Of a DNA stretch of 37,406 bases, positions 17,069 through 23,304 are shown in pieces. Under the pieces are notes generated by a model. That model saw nothing but the letters and a program-made list of their open reading frames with translations, was not told where the DNA came from and did no database searches. Within the stretch, counting starts at the first letter, position 1. Each line of letters begins with the position of its first letter. The stretch is taken from the NCBI GenBank assembly GCA_937988745.1, contig CALKAR010000242.1:1-37406 (forward strand), given 5' to 3'. Source of the stretch: an uncultured Peptococcaceae bacterium. GTDB taxonomy: Bacteria; Bacillota; Limnochordia; Darwinibacteriales; Darwinibacteriaceae. The translations under genes and the position numbers were made by a program.

Positions 17069-17302
17069 GGTTCCACTCTGCTTCCTGCTTATGGCTGCGC
17101 GCCAAAAACAGGCACTTTCGCACACGTTAACGGGTGTTACCGTCCAAGCCTACCCCAGAAAACAGAAAACTGGATCGGTTGGAAGATCAAGGGTGCACTT
17201 CAGCTGAAATCTGCCTAGGATGCTCGCAGCCAAGGCATCCACTCTCTGCGAGGCACAATCGCAGCCTACTCTCCCTATCATTTCCGTTCCCTATTAAGAT
17301 GT
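17032..17302 (-). promoter_or_regulatory. Cysteine T-box riboswitch upstream of cysE-cysS
   Basis: The minus-strand leader ends with the T-box core GTGGAACCGCG (17066-17076), overlapping an intrinsic terminator whose arms are 17037-17045 and 17060-17068, followed by UUUUU. The specifier codon is read as TGC (17195-17197) in the context GAAGTGCACCC, meaning tRNA-Cys. The variable T-box base is A in TGGA, pairing with the U discriminator of tRNA-Cys, which independently supports cysteine. Uncharged tRNA-Cys should allow read-through into cysE, cysS, mrnC and rlmB. Confidence 0.93.
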
Positions 17303-17308
17303 AATCTT

Positions 17309-17337
17309 ATTATACGCAAAGGTATTTGTGTCGTCAA
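17309..17337 (-). promoter_or_regulatory. SigA promoter of the cysE T-box transcript
   Basis: TTGACG (17332-17337), 17-nt spacer, TATAAT (17309-17314) on the minus strand. The -35 overlaps the ispDF stop codon. Transcription start near 17302. Confidence 0.8.
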
Positions 17338-18473
17338 ACCTTTATTAGGAGGACAACGGCATGGGCACTGATGCCTTCACCGCGCCCAACAAAACCTAAG
17401 CCTTCGCTTGTAGTAAATTTAAGTCCAACACGCTCTGCACGAATCTTCAAAGCAGAAGCCAGATTAGCTCGCATCTGCCCTTTATATGAGGAGAGTTTCG
17501 GACGTTGTGCCATAATCGTGAGATCTAAATTTCCTACTCTAAGACCGTGCTGCGCAGCAAGTTCCACAACTTCCTGAAGCAGTACCATGCTGTCAGCTCC
17601 TGCATACTTCGGATCGGTATCAGGAAAATGATCACCTATATCACCTAAACCCGCTGCTCCAAGTATAGCATCGCTAACTGCGTGAGCGGCGACATCCGCA
17701 TCGGAATGGCCCAGTAAACCAAACTCATAGGGTACATGTACCCCCGCCAGAATGAGCTTACGTCCTTCTACTAGTTGATGAACATCGTAACCATGTCCAA
17801 TTAAGGGAAACATTGAGGTGTCTTCCTCCTCAAGATCTACTTCCGTCGTAATCTTGATGTTGCGGTAATCACCTGTTACCATCGCAACAGGGTGTCCGAG
17901 CCATTCCACCAAAGCGCAGTCGTCCGTAGCTGTAAAGCCCTCAGCACGAGCTTTCTTATGAGCTTCTGTAATCAGATCGCGGGCAAAAACTTGAGGGGTC
18001 TGAACTGCCCAAAGCGTATCGCGCTTTAGAGTCTGCTGTACAATGCCGTCTTCTACCACTTTGATGGTATCTGTGACTGGTACTCCTACCCCAACAGCGC
18101 TCTTTTCCTGGCAGGTCCGCCAGGCCCGTTCAATAACCTCCTGAGTGATATAGGGGCGCGCCGCATCGTGAATCATGACCCACTCCATATCAGGAGCCAA
18201 TGCCTGGAGTCCAAAATAGACACTTTCCTGCCGCTCTCTTCCTCCAAACACCACCTTAATCGAAGCACCGCATTGTGAAGCAATCTGCTCTACTTCTTCC
18301 CGGTCTTCTGCGCGAGTAACCACTACAATTTCCTTGACAAACTCACAGCTGGCAAAAGTCATTAGGCTGTGAGCTAATACGGGACGACCGTCCAGCTTGC
18401 GCAGCACCTTGTTTTTGCCGCCGCCCATGCGCCGTGAAGAACCAGCAGCCGCAAGAATGACTCCGACATTCAT
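17334..18473 (-). CDS. ispDF: Bifunctional IspD-IspF enzyme (MEP isoprenoid pathway)
   Basis: A single 379-residue protein fusing two steps of the MEP pathway. Residues 1-218 are IspD (CDP-ME synthase), with AAAGSSRRMG (8-17) and VQTPQVF. Residues 221-379 are IspF (MEcPP synthase), with GHGYDVHQL, metal ligands D230, H232 and H264, LLGHSDAD, and the C-terminal FTTSEGLGFVGRGEG. The start is ATG at 18473 after GGGAGGT; the open frame continues upstream to 18536 but only through a terminator. The two domains follow each other with no stop or frameshift. Confidence 0.97.
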   Translation of the reverse strand: MNVGVILAAAGSSRRMGGGKNKVLRKLDGRPVLAHSLMTFASCEFVKEIVVVTRAEDREEVEQIASQCGASIKVVFGGRERQESVYFGLQALAPDMEWVMIHDAARPYITQEVIERAWRTCQEKSAVGVGVPVTDTIKVVEDGIVQQTLKRDTLWAVQTPQVFARDLITEAHKKARAEGFTATDDCALVEWLGHPVAMVTGDYRNIKITTEVDLEEEDTSMFPLIGHGYDVHQLVEGRKLILAGVHVPYEFGLLGHSDADVAAHAVSDAILGAAGLGDIGDHFPDTDPKYAGADSMVLLQEVVELAAQHGLRVGNLDLTIMAQRPKLSSYKGQMRANLASALKIRAERVGLKFTTSEGLGFVGRGEGISAHAVVLLIKV

Positions 18474-18498
18474 AACAAAACCTCCCTGATCCTCTCCC

Positions 18499-18525
18499 AA
18501 AAAAAGAGCCCGGGTAAGCGGGCTC
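18499..18525 (-). terminator. Terminator between yacL and ispDF
   Basis: 7-bp stem GAGCCCG/CGGGCTC (arms 18506-18512 and 18519-18525) followed by seven U residues on the minus strand. It lies 23 nt after the yacL stop and only about 26 nt before the ispDF start, leaving no room for a promoter in between. Confidence 0.8.
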
Positions 18526-18548
18526 AATACTTCCACAGATTATTCAGT

Positions 18549-19610
18549 TTATAATGCCTTCTCCATTGCCTTCGGCTTGGCGAAAATCATGCGTCCAGCA
18601 GCGGTCTGCAGTACGCTCGTTACCAAAACACCGATAGTTTCGCCAATAAACTTCCGTCCACCATCAACCACAATCATCGTTCCATCATCAAGGTAGGCTA
18701 CTCCTTGCCCTTGCTCTTTACCGTCTTTGATGACGTGAACTTTGAGCTCTTCACCGGGCAGTACTACGGGTTTGACCGCATTTGCCAATTCGTTTATATT
18801 AAGTACTGGAACGCCGTGGAGTTCGCAGATTTTATTCAGGTTGAAGTCATTGGTCATAACCTTGCCTTCCATCTCCTTAGCCAAACGGACAAGCTTGGTA
18901 TCGACCTCGGAAATATCATCAAAGTCTTTTTCTAAGATCTCCACGGTTACATAGGGCTCTTTCTGAATCTTGTTTAGAATATCCAACCCCCGCCGTCCCC
19001 GATTGCGCTTAAGCACATCAGATGAATCTGCAATATGTTGGAGTTCTTCCAATACAAACCCTGGAACAATCAGCGGGCCTTCAATAAATCCAGATTTGGT
19101 TATGTCGGCAATTCGGCCATCAATTATCACGCTGGTGTCAAGAATCTTAGGACTGCCAGATGCTTTACTCCGTCGACTGAAGCCATGCCCGCCGCCGGAC
19201 CGGGAAAAAAACCCTAATAATTCGTCCTTTTTTCTTACTCCTACGGCTAAACCAACATAACCGAAGATCAGACCCGTTATAAGGGGAAGAAAAACTCCAA
19301 GGACAGGGACTTCTCTTGGCAAAGGTATGGTGATAAGAATTGCGATAATCAAACCAATTACTAGGCCTACTGTGCCACCCAACAACTCGCCCGTCGGTGC
19401 GCGCTGTAGGTTTTGAACTACGGACCGCAGCCCACCCACGAATACTGGACCGACGAGAACTCCACCTACAACACAGCCCCCGATTAGAATACCCATCAGG
19501 TATCGGGGGTCAATCATTTCCGAGATACCCTGGACAGCTAAGAGGGCTACCGCGCCGTGATATCCCAGAAGCGCCCCGAGAGCGCCAGCTATAATACGTA
19601 CAAACTTCAC
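18549..19610 (-). CDS. yacL: PIN/TRAM-domain membrane protein (YacL family)
   Basis: Membrane-anchored protein with about four transmembrane helices (residues about 4-27, 37-58, 74-96 and 103-125), a PIN-type nuclease-fold domain starting at ILDTSVIIDGRI with the conserved Asp at 158, and a C-terminal TRAM nucleic-acid-binding domain (about 285-345). Homologues are conserved next to disA-ispD in Bacillota; the substrate is not established. GTG at 19610 is preferred: it follows AGGAGGTGA and puts the first helix at the N-terminus as in homologues. An ATG at 19673 with a weaker site would add 21 residues. Confidence 0.92.
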   Translation of the reverse strand: MKFVRIIAGALGALLGYHGAVALLAVQGISEMIDPRYLMGILIGGCVVGGVLVGPVFVGGLRSVVQNLQRAPTGELLGGTVGLVIGLIIAILITIPLPREVPVLGVFLPLITGLIFGYVGLAVGVRKKDELLGFFSRSGGGHGFSRRSKASGSPKILDTSVIIDGRIADITKSGFIEGPLIVPGFVLEELQHIADSSDVLKRNRGRRGLDILNKIQKEPYVTVEILEKDFDDISEVDTKLVRLAKEMEGKVMTNDFNLNKICELHGVPVLNINELANAVKPVVLPGEELKVHVIKDGKEQGQGVAYLDDGTMIVVDGGRKFIGETIGVLVTSVLQTAAGRMIFAKPKAMEKAL

Positions 19611-19708
19611 CAGCTTTGCTTCACCTCCTGGGATGCAGATTGCTGTCCCTATTATTTCCCTTGGACGCTCCATTATTCCCCTAATCTATTTGAGCGCGTT
19701 CCTCCTTC

Positions 19709-20185
19709 CTAAGAAAGTAGTTTAGCTATTTTAGCATTAACCTCATCTTCAGTAGCGCCTGAAGCTACTACCAGTTCACTGATGAGAATCTGCCTAGCTG
19801 ACTCCAGCATCTTCCGCTCGCCTGTGGAAAGGCCTTTATCTTGATCTCTTAAAGTGAGATTGCGGACGACTTCAGCGACTTCATAAATATCACCGCTCTT
19901 AATCTTCTCCATATTAGCACGATAACGGCGGTTCCAGTTAGAGGACATCGCCGTTTCTTCGCCACCCAAGATCTCATAGACGCGCTTGACACCCTCGTCA
20001 TCTATTACTTGACGAAGGCCTACTTCTTCAGCCGAGTCCATGGGAATCATCACCTTCATATCGCCTATCGGCAGGGCCATGATGTAGTATTTTTGACGTT
20101 CACCGAGCACCTCTCTCTCCTCGATGGCTTCGATGACGCCAGCCCCATGCATCGGATATACAACATTGTCACCGACTTTATACAC
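19709..20185 (-). CDS. carD: CarD/CdnL-family transcription regulator
   Basis: RNA-polymerase-binding regulator. The N-terminal Tudor-like domain (residues 1-60: YKVGDNVVYPMHGAGVIEAI) is expected to contact the beta subunit; a helical C-terminal domain follows and may contact promoter DNA. 158 residues, typical. GTG start with GAAAGGAGG upstream. It has its own promoter and is divergent from the Cys-rich MazG-like gene. yacL follows on the same strand with no terminator seen between them. Confidence 0.95.
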   Translation of the reverse strand: MYKVGDNVVYPMHGAGVIEAIEEREVLGERQKYYIMALPIGDMKVMIPMDSAEEVGLRQVIDDEGVKRVYEILGGEETAMSSNWNRRYRANMEKIKSGDIYEVAEVVRNLTLRDQDKGLSTGERKMLESARQILISELVVASGATEDEVNAKIAKLLS

Positions 20186-20215
20186 GGAGAAACCTCCTTT
20201 CAGGTTCCCAATCTT

Positions 20216-20244
20216 AATTTACCACTTTTTATGAAAAAAGTCAA
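20216..20244 (-). promoter_or_regulatory. SigA promoter of carD
   Basis: TTGACT (20239-20244), 17-nt A/T-rich spacer, TAAATT (20216-20221) on the minus strand. Its -35 is 33 nt from the -35 of the divergent plus-strand promoter. Confidence 0.75.
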
Positions 20245-20277
20245 TTAAGGTCCGTTTTTCACTACTTGGACCACAAC

Positions 20278-20307
20278 TTGACAATCGATTTTCGGAAGAC
20301 TTATAAT
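20278..20307 (+). promoter_or_regulatory. SigA promoter of the Cys-rich MazG-like gene
   Basis: TTGACA (20278-20283), 18-nt spacer, TATAAT (20302-20307) on the plus strand, both hexamers perfect. Start near 20314, so the gene must begin at the ATG at 20353 and not at the upstream ATG at 20266. Confidence 0.8.
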
Positions 20308-20352
20308 GAGACCAGAGTTAGGCGCTACCGTCCAAGAGAGGGAGTGACCAGA

Positions 20353-20754
20353 ATGGCCAAATCCGATAGAACGTGCTGTAACTTTCAGGAAATTGTAAAA
20401 GAGAATCTGGTCCGTCATTACAGTATTCTCGACCTGGTATCAAAATTCCAAGAGTCCAATGCACGTGTCAACCGGGCCCTGTTTAGAGCAGTAACCGACT
20501 GCGGATGCATTGAGATTCATTCATCGAAGCAGACAGTGCCCAGTGACTGTTCGTTCTCCGAGCTGAAACAATACCTCAAGTCCCATATTGAGGGTGAGCT
20601 TTGCGAGAACTGCCGGGAGATTCTTGAAGCAGAACTGGGTCAGAATATCTTTTATCTCACCGGAATTTGCAATGCTCTCGGACTAGAACTGGAAGATATT
20701 ATTGATAAAGAAGGCAAGCGCGTGGAAACCTTAGGAATGTTCCATCTGCGCTGA
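20353..20754 (+). CDS. Conserved-looking hypothetical protein, Cys-rich, MazG-like C-terminus
   Basis: 133 residues, starting at ATG after GGGAG. I cannot name the family. It is predicted mostly helical and soluble. It has eight cysteines: C8, C9, C50, C52, C66, C84, C87 and C106, including CGC (50-52) and CENC (84-87), which could bind a metal. The segment EAELGQNIFYLTGICNALGL (92-111), followed by LEDIIDKEGKR, resembles the last helix pair of MazG-type nucleotide pyrophosphohydrolases (pattern EELGDxLFYL..LA..LGIDLE). The upstream catalytic EExxE helix of MazG is not evident, so activity is doubtful. It has its own consensus promoter, is divergent from carD, and its stop codon directly abuts that of disA on the other strand. 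Confidence 0.8.
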   Translation: MAKSDRTCCNFQEIVKENLVRHYSILDLVSKFQESNARVNRALFRAVTDCGCIEIHSSKQTVPSDCSFSELKQYLKSHIEGELCENCREILEAELGQNIFYLTGICNALGLELEDIIDKEGKRVETLGMFHLR

Positions 20755-21819
20755 CTAGAGCTGTCGATCAACTAGGACCTGCTCCCGTAAGCGGCGCAGG
20801 CCTTCTTTTATTGCCTTTGCCCGCACTTCACCGATCCCTTCAACATCATCGAGCTCTTCAATTGATGCTTCCATCACTGCCGGCAGACTTCCGAATTCAC
20901 GGACAAGGTTTTCAATAACAGGCATCGGCAGGCGCGGAATTTTCGCCAGAATACGGTAACCCCGCGGCACAACAGCCTGTTCAAGGCTGCTGATACCAGC
21001 GCTGTAGCCCAATGCTTTGCTCATCAGTGAAGGATTGAGCAGATCTTCCGAGTCCCAGCTCTCAACTTCTTCCCAAGCCGCTTGGGGATCAACCTCGTCC
21101 AGCTGTACATAATCTTCGAAGACGAGGCGGCCCTCATCTTTGATGTCTACCATCAGTTCTTCCAACTGCATATGCACCAGCCGGCCTTCCGAGCCCAGCT
21201 GCAGCACATAGCGGGAGATCTCATTGGCGATGCGGCTTACCATCTGGCTGCGCTGCAGCACGGTTGCCACATCTGCTAAGGTAACTAGATCCTCAAATTC
21301 TAGCGCGCTCAAATTCGTCAAAGACTGCTGAAAAACAGTCTTATATTTCTCTAGTGTAGCCAAAGCTTGGTTTGCCTTTGCCAGAATGACGCTCACGTCT
21401 CGCAGCACATATTTCCAGTTGCTCTTATAAACCGTGATCACATTGCGGCGCTGCGAAATTGAAATTACCATGGATCCAGTCTGACGGGCAACTCGCTCCG
21501 CAGTTCTGTGACGCGTTCCTGTCTCATGACTGGGAATCATCGGATCCGGAGTCAGATGAGTATTGGCCAATAAAATACGCTTGGCATCACTGGATATAAC
21601 GATGGCACCATCCATCTTAGCCAGTTCATAAAGAGCTGCCGGATGCAGTTCAGCATCTATTTTGAATCCACCATTGACAATTGCCCAAACCTCAGGACTG
21701 TCCCCCACCACGATGAGGGCACCAGTTCTGGCCCGCAGGATATTCTCTAAACCTTCGTACAGCAAAGTCCCGGGAGCAACGAGACTGAGATCTTTGTAAT
21801 GCTGCTCGAAATCCCGCAT
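20755..21819 (-). CDS. disA: DNA integrity scanning diadenylate cyclase DisA
   Basis: Makes cyclic di-AMP from two ATP and scans DNA for branched structures. The N-terminal DAC domain has both catalytic motifs, DGA (70-72) and GTRHRTAER (101-109). A helical linker follows, and the C-terminus carries helix-hairpin-helix DNA-binding motifs (EELDDVEGIGEVRAKAIKEG). 354 residues, typical. ATG start with AGGAGGTGA; it follows radA by 4 nt in the conserved radA-disA pair. Its stop is immediately adjacent to the convergent upstream gene, with no terminator between. Confidence 0.98.
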   Translation of the reverse strand: MRDFEQHYKDLSLVAPGTLLYEGLENILRARTGALIVVGDSPEVWAIVNGGFKIDAELHPAALYELAKMDGAIVISSDAKRILLANTHLTPDPMIPSHETGTRHRTAERVARQTGSMVISISQRRNVITVYKSNWKYVLRDVSVILAKANQALATLEKYKTVFQQSLTNLSALEFEDLVTLADVATVLQRSQMVSRIANEISRYVLQLGSEGRLVHMQLEELMVDIKDEGRLVFEDYVQLDEVDPQAAWEEVESWDSEDLLNPSLMSKALGYSAGISSLEQAVVPRGYRILAKIPRLPMPVIENLVREFGSLPAVMEASIEELDDVEGIGEVRAKAIKEGLRRLREQVLVDRQL

Positions 21820-21823
21820 GTCT

Positions 21824-23185
21824 TCACCTCCTAGATCCGATGCTTTCAGCTAATGCTTCTTGTATTGTACTTACTCCCACAACATTCAGCGGTTCATCAC
21901 CTGTCACGTTTGGATTTGGAATAACGCATTTCTGGAAACCGAGCCGGGCTAACTCCTGCAGCCGCTGGCCGATCCCCCTCACCGCTCTAATCTCGCCAGC
22001 CAAACCGATTTCTCCAATTACCGCACAGTACGGATCTACCGGCTTGTTCTGTATACTGCTCGCAACCGCAACCGCGATCCCAAGATCCACAGCCGGTTCT
22101 TCGAGGCGGAGGCCTCCTGCCGCATTCACGTACACGTCCTGGTTATAAAGGGCATATCCCTGACGTTTTTCGAGTACAGCCAGAATAATAGAGAAACGCT
22201 GATAATCTACACCCGTTGCTTGACGGCGGGGAGTTCCACCAAAGTGAGCGGGAGCCACTAGTGCCTGTACCTCAACTAAAAGAGGACGGGTCCCTTCTAA
22301 ACAGGGCACTACCACAGAACCGGGACTTCCTGCCGGCCGCTGCGAGAGCAGCATCTGAGAAGGATTTGAGACTGGATGCAGGCCGGTTTCGGTCATTTCA
22401 AAAATGCCCACTTCATGGGTGGAACCAAAGCGATTCTTGACAGAACGAATAATGCGGAAAGACGTGTGGTTTTCCCCTTCGAAATACAAAACGAAATCGA
22501 CAGCGTGTTCTAGTACTTTCGGACCTGCTAGGCTGCCCCCTTTAGTTACATGGCCGACTAGAAGAACAGCGGTGTCCGTATTCTTTGCTGCCTGCAGAAA
22601 ACGCCCTGTGGATTCGCGCACCTGCCCCACACTACCGGGAGGAGACTGTACTTCGTCGACAAACATGGTCTGGATCGAATCCACAATCACCAGTTTGGGC
22701 CGGCGTTCCATAATTGAATGGCAGATTGCATCGGTACTCGATTCGCTGACTACAATAAGCTGATCAGAAGACACTCCTAATCTCTCTGCTCTGAGCTTTA
22801 ACTGCGTAAGTGATTCTTCACCTGTAGCGTAAAGCACCTGCCCAAAATTCTCGGCCACACTGCTGGCTACCTGCATAAGCAGAGTGGACTTACCAATACC
22901 GGGATCGCCACCTATTAACCCTAAACATCCAGGAACAAGCCCGCCTCCGAGCACCCGGTCTAACTCTGTGATACCGGTTGAAAACCGCGGCCGCTCGGTG
23001 GTGGATATCTCAGTGAGCGGCACAGGTTTGGAACGGTTCACCCACGCCTGCTGCTGTTTCTTGGTTGAACCAACTGTTTCTTCAACCAAGCTGTTCCATT
23101 CACCACACTGTGAACACCTTCCCATCCAGCGGAGGCTTTCTGCCCCACAGGCCTGACAGACATAGCGGACAGTTATTTTAGCCAC
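21824..23185 (-). CDS. radA: DNA repair protein RadA (Sms)
   Basis: RecA-like helicase/branch-migration ATPase acting in recombination. Domains in order: a four-Cys zinc finger (C10, C13, C24, C27), the ATPase with Walker A GGDPGIGKST (92-101), the RadA-specific KNRFG motif in VKNRFGSTHEVGIFEM, and a C-terminal Lon-like domain. The preferred start is GTG at 23185 after AAAGGA, giving 453 residues and placing the zinc finger at the N-terminus as in homologues; the open frame extends 13 codons further to 23224. Confidence 0.97.
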   Translation of the reverse strand: MAKITVRYVCQACGAESLRWMGRCSQCGEWNSLVEETVGSTKKQQQAWVNRSKPVPLTEISTTERPRFSTGITELDRVLGGGLVPGCLGLIGGDPGIGKSTLLMQVASSVAENFGQVLYATGEESLTQLKLRAERLGVSSDQLIVVSESSTDAICHSIMERRPKLVIVDSIQTMFVDEVQSPPGSVGQVRESTGRFLQAAKNTDTAVLLVGHVTKGGSLAGPKVLEHAVDFVLYFEGENHTSFRIIRSVKNRFGSTHEVGIFEMTETGLHPVSNPSQMLLSQRPAGSPGSVVVPCLEGTRPLLVEVQALVAPAHFGGTPRRQATGVDYQRFSIILAVLEKRQGYALYNQDVYVNAAGGLRLEEPAVDLGIAVAVASSIQNKPVDPYCAVIGEIGLAGEIRAVRGIGQRLQELARLGFQKCVIPNPNVTGDEPLNVVGVSTIQEALAESIGSRR

Positions 23186-23223
23186 ATTCAATTCCTTTCT
23201 TTTGCGACTTCTTAGATACTTCA

Positions 23224-23252
23224 ATTATAACATTCAAAAAAGGAGCACACAA
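23224..23252 (-). promoter_or_regulatory. Possible promoter of radA-disA inside the clpC terminator region
   Basis: A perfect TATAAT (23224-23229) lies 17 nt from a weak -35 TTGTGT (23247-23252) on the minus strand. The -35 lies within the clpC terminator stem-loop. The -10 is strong, the -35 matches only at its first three bases. Confidence 0.45.
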
Positions 23253-23278
23253 CCAGAGTCAACCCTGTGTATGCTCCT
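23236..23278 (-). terminator. Terminator of the ctsR-mcsA-mcsB-clpC operon
   Basis: 11-bp stem with one G-U pair (arms 23241-23251 and 23268-23278), a 16-nt loop and a U tract (23236-23240) on the minus strand, 27 nt after the clpC stop. Confidence 0.85.
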
Positions 23279-23304
23279 AAGTAAGCTGGAAGAGAAAGGT
23301 TCTC

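Noticed and set aside
17010..17123. 38-codon N-terminal extension of cysE
   Set aside because: It covers the T-box terminator and antiterminator; the ATG at 17009 has a proper ribosome site.
20266..20352. 29-codon extension of the MazG-like gene
   Set aside because: It begins upstream of the -35 and -10 of the gene's own promoter.
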